64,000 nt of DNA, taken from the NCBI GenBank assembly GCA_024231905.1, contig JAAEQC010000178.1:42049-106048 (forward strand), in the 5' to 3' direction. Origin of the DNA: a bacterium. GTDB taxonomy: Bacteria > Krumholzibacteriota > Krumholzibacteriia > LZORAL124-64-63. Below, in pieces: positions 9,816-19,756 of the stretch. The first letter of the stretch is position 1, and every line of letters starts with the position of its first letter. The translations under genes were made by a program, and so were the position numbers. The notes under the pieces were generated by a model. It was not told the DNA's origin and ran no database searches. It worked only from the letters and a program-made list of their open reading frames with translations.

Positions 9816-10709
9816 ATGACCCGCACCCAACGCAGAGCCAACCTCATGCTCCTGCTCGCTGCCGCCATCTGGGGCTTCGCCTTCGTGGCCCAGCGGATGG
9901 GCATGGAGCACATGGGGCCGCTCTACTTCAACGGCATCCGCTTCGCCCTGGGGGCGGCGGTCCTGTTGCCGTTCATCGCCGTCGGCCGTCGCCGCCGGAC
10001 CACCGGCACGCCGGCGCCCTGGCGTGCCGGTCTCGTGGCGGGTATCCTCATCTGCGCCGGCTCCACGCTCCAGCAGTACGGCTTGGTCTACACCACCGCC
10101 GGCAAAGCCGGATTCATCACCGGGCTCTATGTCGTATTGACCCCCATGCTGGGCCTGTTCTGGGGCCAGCGCACGGGCCGGGGCCCCTGGTTCGGAGCCG
10201 TGCTCGCGGCTGTCGGCCTGTACTTGCTGTCTGCTAAGGGGTTGACGGGCATTGCCTTGGGCGACGGCCTTGTCCTCTTGAGCGCCTTCTTCTGGGCGGG
10301 TCACGTCCAGTGGGTGGGCCGGGCCGTGGGCGGCGCCGATCCCCTCGAGTTGGCGGCCGTCCAGTTCGGCGTGTGCTCGCTCCTCAGTCTGGTTGGCGGC
10401 CTGTTATTCGAGACCCTCGATCCGGCGGCCGTCCGGGCCGCTGCCGTGCCGATCCTCTACGCCGGGGTCATGTCCGTGGGCGGCGCCTACACCCTGCAGG
10501 TGGTGGCCCAACGCCACGCCCGACCGGCGCCCACGGCCATCATTCTCAGTCTGGAGGCGGTCTTCGCAGCTCTGGGTGGCTGGATCGTGCTGCACGAGGT
10601 CCTTCCGGTGCGCGGACTCGTGGGCTGCGGGATCATGTTGGCCGGGGTGCTGGTCGCCCAGCTGGGACCCAAGCCCGCCGACGTCCGGCCGGATCCTGGC
10701 CAGGGGTGA
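9816..10709 (+). CDS. EamA/RhaT (DMT superfamily) permease
   Basis: Multiple TM helices; LLLAAAIWGFAFVAQRMGMEHMGPLYFNGIRF, TGLYVVLTPMLGLFWGQR, SLEAVFAALGGWIVLHE. Confidence 0.9.
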   Translation: MTRTQRRANLMLLLAAAIWGFAFVAQRMGMEHMGPLYFNGIRFALGAAVLLPFIAVGRRRRTTGTPAPWRAGLVAGILICAGSTLQQYGLVYTTAGKAGFITGLYVVLTPMLGLFWGQRTGRGPWFGAVLAAVGLYLLSAKGLTGIALGDGLVLLSAFFWAGHVQWVGRAVGGADPLELAAVQFGVCSLLSLVGGLLFETLDPAAVRAAAVPILYAGVMSVGGAYTLQVVAQRHARPAPTAIILSLEAVFAALGGWIVLHEVLPVRGLVGCGIMLAGVLVAQLGPKPADVRPDPGQG

Positions 10710-10736
10710 TCCGGGGTGGACCGGAAACTGCCCACC

Positions 10737-10754
10737 AAGGCCCCCGGGGGCCTT
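10737..10754 (+). terminator. Perfect 18-bp palindrome AAGGCCCCCGGGGGCCTT, putative terminator
   Basis: 27 bp after DMT permease stop; identical copy at 15871..15888. Confidence 0.45.
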
Positions 10755-10865
10755 CTTAAAACCTTGACTTGCGAGACTCGGATCGGGAACACAATGTGCT
10801 AGGTGCCGGCACGGAAGACCGGCCGCCCCGGAACGCGTCACGGAGAACGCAAGGAGACCCCGACC

Positions 10866-11051
10866 ATGACCCACGACATCCCTGACGACGCTCGCCTCGA
10901 GGAATTGCAGCGCGACCTGGAAGAGGATCTGCGCGCCATCGCCATCGCCCGCACCGAAGCCGAGGCCGAGGCCGCCCGCCACCGGGCCCGCGCCCGCCTG
11001 GAGTCCCGGGCCTACCGCACCCGCCGCCCGGCCGCCCGCGTGGGCGACTGA
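10866..11051 (+). CDS. Small charged coiled-coil-like protein (61 aa)
   Basis: MTHDIPDDARLEELQRDLEEDLRAIAIARTEAEAEAARHRARARLESRAYRTRRPAARVGD; AAGGAGAcc upstream. Confidence 0.5.
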   Translation: MTHDIPDDARLEELQRDLEEDLRAIAIARTEAEAEAARHRARARLESRAYRTRRPAARVGD

Positions 11052-11187
11052 TCTCCGCCGGAACCCGGCTCGGCGCCCCGGACCGGGTCCCTGCAACCCC
11101 ACCGCGATTTCCTGCGTAGAGCGCCCGTCCGGCACGTCATCTCCAGTCCCGTCATATCTTCGTGGGCTGATCCCCCGGGAGGACGCC

Positions 11188-12327
11188 ATGCGTTTCCTAT
11201 CCTATCGCTCCCTGATCCCCGTTGGCGCCATGCTGGCGCTCCTGCTCCCCCTGTCGGCCCTGGCCGACGATTTCACCAAGGAATTCTCCTTCGACGCCGA
11301 GAAGCTCGAGGTGGCCAACCTCATCGGCGAGGTCACCGTGACCGAGGCTTCGGGCGACGAGTTCCGCGTCATAGTCCACGTCCAGGGCGACGACGCTGAG
11401 GAGAGCCTCATCGAATTCGACGAGGACAAGGGCCGCACGTCTCGCCTGGCGGTGCTCTTCCCCGTGGATGACCACCGCAAGTACGTGTATCCGGAGTTGG
11501 GGCGCCGCAGCCAGACCCAGTTCCACTTCGACGAAGACGGCGAGAAGACCTGGTTCTCCCGCCTCTTCGGCGGCAAGAAGATCACCGTCAAGGGCAGCGG
11601 CAAGGGCCTCGAGATGTGGGCCGACCTGGAGATCGCCGTCCCGGCGGGCAGCGAATTGATCGTCAAGCTGGGGGCCGGCGAGGCCCATGCGTCCGGCGTA
11701 CGCGGCGACGTGGTCCTGGACACCCACTCGGGCGCCGTTTCCGGCCATGACATAGACGGCAACTTCACCGGCGATACGGGCAGCGGCAGCGTCGAGATCG
11801 AGAACGTCGAAGGCGACGTGCTGGCCGACACGGGCAGCGGTTCGGTGAAGGTGCGCGACGTGCGCGGCGAGGTGTCCGTGGATACGGGCAGCGGCGGCGT
11901 GAGCGTGGACGACGCCAAGGGCGACAAGGTCCACGTGGACACGGGCAGCGGCAGCGTGCATCTGGACCAGATCACCTGCGAGAACCTGCACGTGGATACG
12001 GGCAGCGGCAAAGTCGTGGCCCGCGGCGTGAAGACCGACCAGGCCCGGATCGATACGGGCAGCGGCTCGGTCGTCCTGGAACTGGACGAGATGGGCTCCG
12101 GCCGCTTCGTCATCGACACCGGGAGCGGCGGCATCGAGCTGGCCCTGCCCAAGAACGCCTCCGCCCGCATCGAGGCCGACACGGGCAGCGGCCGCGTGCG
12201 CAACCGGATCGAGGATGCGGACGTGGATCACCAGGAGAAGGACGAGATCCTCATGAGCGTGGGCGACGGCGACGCGCGTGTGACCCTGGATGCCGGTAGC
12301 GGCTCCATCACCATCCGCCGCCTGTAG
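11188..12327 (+). CDS. DUF4097-type beta-strand repeat (putative adhesin) secreted protein
   Basis: Signal peptide plus eight DTGSG and one DAGSG repeats (DTGSGSVEIENVEGDVLADTGSGSVKVRDVRG...). Confidence 0.85.
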   Translation: MRFLSYRSLIPVGAMLALLLPLSALADDFTKEFSFDAEKLEVANLIGEVTVTEASGDEFRVIVHVQGDDAEESLIEFDEDKGRTSRLAVLFPVDDHRKYVYPELGRRSQTQFHFDEDGEKTWFSRLFGGKKITVKGSGKGLEMWADLEIAVPAGSELIVKLGAGEAHASGVRGDVVLDTHSGAVSGHDIDGNFTGDTGSGSVEIENVEGDVLADTGSGSVKVRDVRGEVSVDTGSGGVSVDDAKGDKVHVDTGSGSVHLDQITCENLHVDTGSGKVVARGVKTDQARIDTGSGSVVLELDEMGSGRFVIDTGSGGIELALPKNASARIEADTGSGRVRNRIEDADVDHQEKDEILMSVGDGDARVTLDAGSGSITIRRL

Positions 12328-12442
12328 ACGACATTTGCCGGCACCGACGACGGCCGGCAACGCAGCCCGGAACCTGCACGGATCCCACTCCGTCCGGGCT
12401 GCAACGAGACCGGGATCCCGGAGGCACCGACCGGGGTCCTGG

Positions 12443-13192
12443 TCATTTTTTGTGGGTCAGGATCTCCAGCTGGTAGTTGGCCGGGCCCAGCGGCAGCGGC
12501 CGGCCCCAGCTATCCAGGGAGGCCGCTCGCCGGAGTGCAGAACGTCCCACCACGCGCCGCCACTGGCGCGTATCGTAGGTGCGCAGACCGTAGCTGTCGT
12601 CGTAGTGCTCGGTACCGCCGGGTCGTCTGACCAGGAGATGGCTGACCACGGTCTCCACCCGGGATCCGGGCGCGGGGGGGAGATAATTCACGATCTGGAT
12701 CACCCGGCAGCGGCCGCGGGCGGCGTCCCACACGTCCTCATCGTCCTCGGCCGTGGCGTAGTCCGTGAGACTGATCCCCACCACGTAGAGACCGCCGGGG
12801 CCGAGCAGCCGCGCCACCTGATCCAGGTGGGCCAGCAGGTCGCGGTCGGATTCCAGGTGGCGCACCGTGTTGACCAGGTTGAAGGCCAGGCCCACCGAGC
12901 CGGAAAGGCCCCCGGGGGCCTCGGCGTCGGTCATGCTTCCCGAGAACACGCGCTTGCCCAGGCGTTGCCGGGCGTAGGCCACCATGCCGGGGTCGGAGTC
13001 GTAGCCCGTCACCCGACGTCCCCTCCTCAGGGCCACCCGCAGGTAGCGCCCGGTCCCGCAGGCCGGCTCGTACCAGCGGCCGCCGGGGTGTCCGCACTTC
13101 GCTTCGATCCCTTCGAGGACGTCCACCTCGCCGGCGGTTCCCGGTGTGTGGAGGATGTCGTACAGGGACGGGTTGGCGTAGAGGCCGGCCAT
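12443..13192 (-). CDS. Class I SAM-dependent methyltransferase
   Basis: YEPACGTGRYLRVALRRGRRVTGYDSDPGMVAYAR; ATG overlaps the stop of the upstream transporter (ATGA at 13189-13194 region). Confidence 0.85.
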   Translation of the reverse strand: MAGLYANPSLYDILHTPGTAGEVDVLEGIEAKCGHPGGRWYEPACGTGRYLRVALRRGRRVTGYDSDPGMVAYARQRLGKRVFSGSMTDAEAPGGLSGSVGLAFNLVNTVRHLESDRDLLAHLDQVARLLGPGGLYVVGISLTDYATAEDDEDVWDAARGRCRVIQIVNYLPPAPGSRVETVVSHLLVRRPGGTEHYDDSYGLRTYDTRQWRRVVGRSALRRAASLDSWGRPLPLGPANYQLEILTHKK

Positions 13193-14631
13193 CAGGTGTA
13201 GTCGATGGCCACGGCGATCATCAGGAAGATCGTCGACAGGGTCATGAGCTGGATGAAGAGCGGGACCATGAACCGCAACCAGGTCGTGTACGGGACCTTG
13301 GCCAAGGACAGCATGGCCATGCACACGCCGCTGGTGGGGATGACTGTGTTGCTGAAGCCGTCGCCGCAGGTGAAGGCGAGGATCGCCGTCTGGCGCGTGA
13401 GGCCGAGGATGTCCGCCAGGGGCGCCATGAGCGGCACCGTCACCGCCGCCTGGCCCGAGCCCGAGGGCACCAGCAGATTGAGCGACGACTCGAAGGCGAG
13501 CATACCGACCACGGCCACATAGCGGGGCACGTGGCCCAGGACCGTGGCTGCCGAGTGGATGACCGTGTCCATGACCTGGCCGTCGGCCAGCACCACGGAG
13601 ATGCCCCGGGCGAAGCCCACCACCAGGGCGGCCACGACCATCTCCTCCATGCCCTTGACGAAGGCTTTGGTGGCGTCGGCCAGGGGCAGCCGGGCCAGGA
13701 CCATGGCGGCGATGCCCATGAGGAAGAAGCCGCCGGCCATGTCCGCCATCCACCAGCCGTAGCGCTGCACGGCGAAGAGGATGAAGGCGAAGATGGCCCC
13801 GCAGACCAGGATGATGGCCGTATGGCGGCCTCCGAAGGTTTCGCGGTCGACGGCGGTCTCGTCCAGTTCGAAGGGATCGTCGGCCATGAACGAGCGAGCC
13901 GGGTCGGCCTTGATGCGGGCGCCGTAGCGCAGCAGGTAGAAGACGGCCACGGCCAGGGCGCACACGAAGAAGACGATGCGCAGGCGGAGTCCGCTCGACA
14001 GGGGCACCTCGGCGATGCCCTGGGCCACGTTCACGGTGAAGGGGTTGGTGGTCGACGCGGCGAAGCCCACCTCGGCGGCCACGAAGACCAGGGCCACGGC
14101 GTAGATGCGGTCGTAGCCCAGCCTCTTGGCCACGATGAGGAAGACGGGGATGAGGGGGATGAACTCCTCGGCCATGCCCAGGGTCGAGCCGCCGGCGGCC
14201 ATGACGAACATGATGACCACGGTCAACAGCGGGCCCCGGTTGCCGAGCCGGTCCAGCAGGCGATTCAGGGAGGCGGTGATCACCCCGGTGCGCTGGAGGA
14301 TCCCGAAGGCCCCGCCGATGATGAAGATGAAGAAGATGATGTCGGCGGCGGCCTCGAGGCCGCGGGGGATGGCCGTCAGGAAGCCGTGGAAGCCTACGGG
14401 GGAGGCCTTGCCCTCGACCTCGTCGCCCAGGGCCAGGCCGCGCAGGGAGTAGTGCTTTTCCAGATGCTCGAAGGTTCCCGGCACCACCAGGGTGCGCTCC
14501 TTGCCGTCCACCTCGCGGACTTCGCGGTCGTAGGTGCCCGAGGGGACGATCCAGGTGGCGGCGGCGGCCACGGCGATGACCAGGGTCAAGAGGACGAAGA
14601 CGTGGGGGATCTTCAGGCGGGGGCGGGACAT
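13192..14631 (-). CDS. YfcC/DcuC-like C4-dicarboxylate/basic amino acid carrier family permease
   Basis: MSRPRLKIPHVFVLLTLVIAVAAAATWIVPSGTYDREV...; AGGSTLGMAEEFIPLIPVFL; ASTTNPFTVNVAQ; multiple TMs. Confidence 0.85.
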   Translation of the reverse strand: MSRPRLKIPHVFVLLTLVIAVAAAATWIVPSGTYDREVREVDGKERTLVVPGTFEHLEKHYSLRGLALGDEVEGKASPVGFHGFLTAIPRGLEAAADIIFFIFIIGGAFGILQRTGVITASLNRLLDRLGNRGPLLTVVIMFVMAAGGSTLGMAEEFIPLIPVFLIVAKRLGYDRIYAVALVFVAAEVGFAASTTNPFTVNVAQGIAEVPLSSGLRLRIVFFVCALAVAVFYLLRYGARIKADPARSFMADDPFELDETAVDRETFGGRHTAIILVCGAIFAFILFAVQRYGWWMADMAGGFFLMGIAAMVLARLPLADATKAFVKGMEEMVVAALVVGFARGISVVLADGQVMDTVIHSAATVLGHVPRYVAVVGMLAFESSLNLLVPSGSGQAAVTVPLMAPLADILGLTRQTAILAFTCGDGFSNTVIPTSGVCMAMLSLAKVPYTTWLRFMVPLFIQLMTLSTIFLMIAVAIDYT

Positions 14632-14798
14632 GGGGCTCCTCGGCGGACTGGGGTGGAAGGCCCTCGGGGGTTTCGGGTCCGGCCAGGGTAGCGGATGGGA
14701 CAGGTCCCGTAAATCGTTGCCCGGCGGTGGCCGAGGGGGCAACCGCGAGCGCGCCGTGCCGTAGGAGCAGGAACACTCCCCGCATCCGGAGGTCGGAC

Positions 14799-15794
14799 TT
14801 GCTTCCCTTCATCGTCCCCCTGCTGCTCGCTTCCGCCGTGGCTTCGGCCACCGCCGTCGACGATGACGTCGCGGTCCGTGGTCCCTATCTGGGCCGACCG
14901 CGCCCCGGCGCCGCACCCGAACTCTTCGCCCCCGGCATCGTCTCCACCGCCACTCGCGAATGGAGCCTGGCCGCCACCCCCGACGGCCGGGAGATCTTCT
15001 TCGGCATCTCGTCCCTGGCCGCCACGGCCATCGTCCACACCCGCGAGACCGGCAACGGTTGGACGCCCCTGGAGGTGGCTCCCTTCAGCGGCGCCCACGA
15101 CGACTTCGACCTGACTATGTCGCCGGACGGGAACCGGCTCTGGTTCACCTCCGCCCGGCCGGTGGTAGCGGAGGGCGAGGAACCAGAATTCGTGGACATC
15201 TGGTACGTGGAGAGGAAGGGCGACGGTTGGGGCGATCCGGTGCGGCCCCACGAGCCGGTCAATTCGCCGGCGCGCGAGCTGTACCCCACCGAGGCGGCCG
15301 ACGGGTACGTCTACTTCTTCAGCAACCGCCCCGGTGGTTTCGGCGGTACCGACATCTACCGGACCCGCTTCGTGCCCCATGGCTTCGCGCCGCCGGAGAA
15401 CCTCGGACCGGCCGTCAATACCGCCGCCGGGGAGAGCGACCTCTGCGTGGCCGCCGACGGTTCGCTGCTCGTCTTCACATCCTCGCGCGAGGGCGGGTAC
15501 GGCCGGGGAGACCTCTACGTCACTTTCTGCACACCGGACGGCGGCTGGACCCCGGCCCGGAACCTCGGCCCGGTCGTGAACACCGAATACACCGAGTTCT
15601 GCCCCTCCCTGTCGGCGGACGGCACCCTGCTCTTTTTCACCTCCAACCGATTGCCCGGCGCCACGGCCGCCGATCGCGACGGCGGTCTGCGCCGGCGCCT
15701 GGGCGTGGACCTGGAGGGCGTGCCGCCGAACATCGACATCTACTGGATGGACGCGTCGTTCATGGCGGAGTTGCGGCCGGTAGGCGGGATGTGA
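14799..15794 (+). CDS. Secreted PD40/TolB-like beta-propeller protein
   Basis: Repeated 'LTMSPDGNRLWFTSARP', 'DGYVYFFSNRPGGFGGTDIYRT', 'VAADGSLLVFTSSREGGYGRGDLYV'. TTG start is inferred. Confidence 0.75.
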   Translation: MLPFIVPLLLASAVASATAVDDDVAVRGPYLGRPRPGAAPELFAPGIVSTATREWSLAATPDGREIFFGISSLAATAIVHTRETGNGWTPLEVAPFSGAHDDFDLTMSPDGNRLWFTSARPVVAEGEEPEFVDIWYVERKGDGWGDPVRPHEPVNSPARELYPTEAADGYVYFFSNRPGGFGGTDIYRTRFVPHGFAPPENLGPAVNTAAGESDLCVAADGSLLVFTSSREGGYGRGDLYVTFCTPDGGWTPARNLGPVVNTEYTEFCPSLSADGTLLFFTSNRLPGATAADRDGGLRRRLGVDLEGVPPNIDIYWMDASFMAELRPVGGM

Positions 15795-15870
15795 ACCGCC
15801 CGCCGTCGCGCGATTCCACTGTCGACTGCACGCTATGGGTCGTGCCTTCGAAAATGTGTCCGGCTCCTCG

Positions 15871-15888
15871 AAGGCCCCCGGGGGCCTT
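15871..15888 (+). terminator. Second copy of AAGGCCCCCGGGGGCCTT followed by GGTTTTT
   Basis: Perfect 18-bp palindrome 77 bp after the PD40 gene. Confidence 0.5.
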
Positions 15889-16079
15889 GGTTTTTGAGCT
15901 GTGACTATGATCCGCTGACTTTTCGTGCGCCCATTCTCGTCCGTCGAATCCCGGACACAATTTCGGGGGCACAAATCTCTAAACCAAACCTTCCGTCCGG
16001 AGGTCTCACTGGATGACGGGGACGCCCCCGGCAGCACGGCGACTCATCGGAACCCAGCGACAGGGAAGGGACGGGCGTT

Positions 16080-18083
16080 ATGTGGAAGAACAGTCACGGA
16101 CGGGCGAAGTGCGCCATGCGGATCTGGGAGGCGGTCGGAGCGGTGGTCCTGGCTTGCGGCCTGCTGGCGGCGATGGCAGGGATCGCGCCGGCCCGCGAGT
16201 CGGCGGTCACGTCGATCGGCCCCGCGGTGACGATCTACGCCATCGACGCTGTCCTGGACCCGGCGGTGGGCCGCCTCGAGGCTACCGCCCGGATCGCCGT
16301 ACCGACGACGGTCGCCGGTCCCGGGGACACGCTCCACGTGGACGTCGGCGCGGCCGGCACGGGCGCCGACGGAGCCGCCAAACTGACCATCGACGAGATC
16401 CGCCTGGTCGGCGGTGCGCGCATCGAAGCGCGGCCGAACGCCGATGGCGACCTGGCCATCGCGCTCCCGACGGAAGCGACCGGCCCGGTACTGGAGCTGC
16501 GCTACAGCATGTCCCTGGAGGACGCTGACCGCGAACGTTTCGGCTACTACCTCTTCATGGGCGTGGACTCCGGAAACTGTTGGTACCCCCTGGTGAGCGG
16601 GCCCGGTGGTGAGCGCACGCGCTTCCACGACTTCCACACGACCCTCGAGTATCCGGAAGGTTGGGCGGCCATGGTCTCAGGCGAGCCCATAAATGACGCG
16701 CTCGCGGACACCGGCCTGCGCGAGACCTACCGGGCCCGCCACGTGGAGGGCTGCGCCTTGGTCCTGGGCGAGGGATTCGTGCGTCGTACCATCGAGCGCG
16801 GCGGGATCGTGGTGACGGCCTTCTCGTCGCCCGATGTGGCCGACGACTTCCAGGTGGCCGCCGAGCACACGGCCCGGGCGGCCGCCTGGTACGAGAGCAC
16901 CTACGGCTTCTTCCCGGCGCCCCATATCGGGGTCATCCAGGGCCATCCGCGCTGGGGGGGCGGATATCCCCTGCCGCAGATGTTCATGGTCCACCTGGCG
17001 TCCCTGAAGCCGGATTTCCTGCGCTGGATCACGGCCCACGAACTGGGCCATTACTACTGGGGGCTCCATGTCCTCGACGAAGGCGACCGCCTGGGCTGGC
17101 TCACCCTCGCCAACGGCATCTGGGCCGATCAACTCTACATGGCTGACATGCTGGGTGTCGATCCGGCCGAGCAGTGGCGGTCCCGCCGCTACGGCGACTG
17201 GATGGTCGACTACCTGCGGGCCGTGGCCGAGAACCGCGAGGAGGAACTGGGTCTGGACCGCGCGGTGGTGGCGGAACTCGACTTCGACTACAACTCCCTC
17301 GTACGCCACGGCAAGGGCGCCACGGGACTCTATCTCCAGGCTTCCCTGCTGGGTCGCGACGCGTTCCTGGAGTTCCAGCGCGGCCTGCTCCACGACTATG
17401 GCTACCGGCCCCTGCCCGAGGACGAGTTCGTCGACCGCCTGGTGGCCGCCGGCGCGCACGAAGCGCGGGAGTTCTTCGTCGCCTGGAAGCGGGGCGACGC
17501 GCGGATCGGTCTCCAGGTGGAGGGCGTGAACGATTCCACCGTTACCGTCGCCCGGACCGGTCATGTGCCTTACCCCATCGACGTCGAGATCGTCGGACCG
17601 GCGGGCGACGTGGTCTGCCGCACCCTGGCCGCCGGCGAGTCGCGCGTCGTGATCCCCGTGACCGGTCCGCGTCCGCTGGACATCCGGTTGGACCCGGCGG
17701 GTGTCGTACCCATGGCCGACAGCGGTCATCCGGGCATGCGGGGCGTCCGCGTGGAGGCCCTGGACCGGGCGGGCCCCACGGCCCCCTTCCTGGCCGCGGC
17801 CCGCCTCCAGCTCGACAACCACCCGGACGACCACCGCACCCGGTATCTCCTGGTCGCCCGCCTGCATGACCTGGCTTGCCACAGGGAGGCCGTCCGTTGG
17901 GGCCGCCCGGCGCGACTTCCGGTCGCCCGCTACGATTGCGCGGCCGTCATCTACGCCGCCCGGTCCCTGGCCCGGCTCGGCGAGTACGCCACGGCCTGGC
18001 GTCATCTGGACGCGTGTCACGAGCCTGCCGTCGAGTTCGGACTGGAAGGGCTCTGGGAGAGGGCCCGGGCGGAACTGCCTTGA
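16080..18083 (+). CDS. Secreted M1-family-like metallopeptidase
   Basis: Signal peptide after MRIWEAVGAVVLACGLLAAM; zinc motif TAHELGHYYWG followed ~20 aa later by a downstream acidic region; GGYPLPQMFMVH. Confidence 0.75.
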   Translation: MWKNSHGRAKCAMRIWEAVGAVVLACGLLAAMAGIAPARESAVTSIGPAVTIYAIDAVLDPAVGRLEATARIAVPTTVAGPGDTLHVDVGAAGTGADGAAKLTIDEIRLVGGARIEARPNADGDLAIALPTEATGPVLELRYSMSLEDADRERFGYYLFMGVDSGNCWYPLVSGPGGERTRFHDFHTTLEYPEGWAAMVSGEPINDALADTGLRETYRARHVEGCALVLGEGFVRRTIERGGIVVTAFSSPDVADDFQVAAEHTARAAAWYESTYGFFPAPHIGVIQGHPRWGGGYPLPQMFMVHLASLKPDFLRWITAHELGHYYWGLHVLDEGDRLGWLTLANGIWADQLYMADMLGVDPAEQWRSRRYGDWMVDYLRAVAENREEELGLDRAVVAELDFDYNSLVRHGKGATGLYLQASLLGRDAFLEFQRGLLHDYGYRPLPEDEFVDRLVAAGAHEAREFFVAWKRGDARIGLQVEGVNDSTVTVARTGHVPYPIDVEIVGPAGDVVCRTLAAGESRVVIPVTGPRPLDIRLDPAGVVPMADSGHPGMRGVRVEALDRAGPTAPFLAAARLQLDNHPDDHRTRYLLVARLHDLACHREAVRWGRPARLPVARYDCAAVIYAARSLARLGEYATAWRHLDACHEPAVEFGLEGLWERARAELP

Positions 18084-18166
18084 ACGGAGGCCACGGCGAT
18101 GACCAGGGCCAGAAGAGGATGGGGGCCAGCGCGGTATGCGCCGGCCCCCGATCACGTCCGCGGCGA

Positions 18167-19606
18167 TCAGTTCGCCAATTCACTGCCCCGGATCCTCGCC
18201 AGCGCGTCCGTGCCACTGGTATTATCCGGATTCAGTTCCACCGACTTCTCGTAGTTGGCGATGGCCCCTTCGCGGTCGCCGGTGGCCAGGAGGGCTTCGC
18301 CGAGGCTGTCGTAGGTGTTCCAGGACTCGGGATACATTTCCACGTTGGCCTGCAGCAACCTGGCCGCCTGCTCCGGCTGCTCCTGGTTGAGGAACCGATA
18401 GCCGAGCTGGTTGATGGCAGCCTCCACGAAGAAGTACTTGGGTGAAGCGGCTGATTTCTGGTCGACGACGGCGCGGATCTCCGCCTCGTCGGCGCCGTTC
18501 TCGATCAACGCGTAGAGGGCCTGGGCCCCCGACTCCATGCCCGTCATGCAGCACCAGATCTCCAGGGCGGTGCCGGCATTGGTCCATTCGGCGAAGCCCG
18601 GGCTTTCGGCCAGGTGGGGGAAGCGGTCGGCCAGGCGGTTCTCGGCCTGCAGATCCTCGACCCGGCCTCCGGCGGCGGCCTTCTGCTCGGCAGCATTCCA
18701 AAGAGCCTCCACGTAGCGCACGCGCGCTTCGGCGCCCGCATGGCTCAGTTCACCGTTCCAGTGACCGGGCAGCAGGGTGTGGTACTCGTCCTTCCGGTCC
18801 AGCAGATGGTTCCAGTTCTTCATCCACCTGGGGAAGTCATGCGCGATGCCGCTGCGGGCCGAGAAGGAGGCCAGGCAGCCGGGCGTGTCGGTGAGCCAGA
18901 CGTCGGCCATGGTGTCACCGGTCAGCAGCAGGCCGTGCTTGGGAATCAGGACCGCGATGTCGCTGGCCGTGTGCATGCCGCCGATGTAGAACATCTCCAC
19001 CGTGACGTCGCCGAGATCCAGTTCCATGCGGTCCGCGAATACCCTCGTGGGTGGCGGGGGCGGTGCGTTGTCCGCCTGGGCGTTGGCCAGGAGCAGACGG
19101 GCAAGGATCAGGTCCTCGTCCCGGCGTGCTCTCTCCGGGGCGTCCGCGGCCATGGCGGCAATCTCAGTCTCCAGTTCCGAGATACGGGTCGTGCGCCAGC
19201 GGATGGTGCGTTCCCGGTCCGCCGGATCGCGTTGCATGTTCTCGGGCACCAGTTCGTGCCCGACGATGGTGCAATCGGCGTAGACCGCATTGCCTCCGGT
19301 GTGGTCGCCATGCTCGTGGGTGTTGATGAGGAACGTGAAGTCGTCGCGACCCAGCTCGCGGGCGATGGCGGACCGAAGTTCGCGGTCCACCTCAGGAACG
19401 CCGAAGGTGTCGATCACGAGGATGCCCCGCGAGGTGGGTACGGCCACGACGGCTGTGGAGGAGATGTGGTCGCCGATCCAAAGCCGGATGGCGCCGGACT
19501 CGAATTTTTCTACGTGCAGGGGAAGACCGGCCACGGTCTTGGCGAAGGCGCTTCCAGTACAGAGGAACAGGATCAGGAGGACCAGGGGCAGGACTCGGGA
19601 TTTCAT
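18167..19606 (-). CDS. Metallo-beta-lactamase-fold hydrolase with C-terminal TPR region
   Basis: NTHEHGDHTGGNAVY, GGMHTASDIAVLIPKHGLLLTGD; TPR-like AEAAINQLGYRFLNQEQPEQAARLLQANVEMYPESWNTYDSLGEALLATGDREGAIANYEKSVELNP. Confidence 0.85.
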   Translation of the reverse strand: MKSRVLPLVLLILFLCTGSAFAKTVAGLPLHVEKFESGAIRLWIGDHISSTAVVAVPTSRGILVIDTFGVPEVDRELRSAIARELGRDDFTFLINTHEHGDHTGGNAVYADCTIVGHELVPENMQRDPADRERTIRWRTTRISELETEIAAMAADAPERARRDEDLILARLLLANAQADNAPPPPPTRVFADRMELDLGDVTVEMFYIGGMHTASDIAVLIPKHGLLLTGDTMADVWLTDTPGCLASFSARSGIAHDFPRWMKNWNHLLDRKDEYHTLLPGHWNGELSHAGAEARVRYVEALWNAAEQKAAAGGRVEDLQAENRLADRFPHLAESPGFAEWTNAGTALEIWCCMTGMESGAQALYALIENGADEAEIRAVVDQKSAASPKYFFVEAAINQLGYRFLNQEQPEQAARLLQANVEMYPESWNTYDSLGEALLATGDREGAIANYEKSVELNPDNTSGTDALARIRGSELAN

Positions 19607-19756
19607 GTCGAACTCCTTTCCGACGGGCGAATATCACCCGCCGGGGCGCCGGCAAATTTGCTGGAGAGGTGGGACTGCAGGGCCGAGGATGGTTACGCAG
19701 GTGGCGATAATTGGGTTTCATTGGCCGGGTGGGGCCCGGCCCAGGTTCCAAGCCGG

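Noticed and set aside
11770-12200. Regularly spaced 'gatacgggcagcggc' repeats considered as a CRISPR or tandem array
   Set aside because: Repeats are in frame, vary synonymously and encode the DTGSG turns of a DUF4097 protein; spacers are coding and of protein-repeat length.
12443-14851. 802-aa single minus-strand ORF spanning transporter and methyltransferase
   Set aside because: Frame merges a non-coding reading of the transporter with the methyltransferase; two separate genes with ATGA overlap explain the region.
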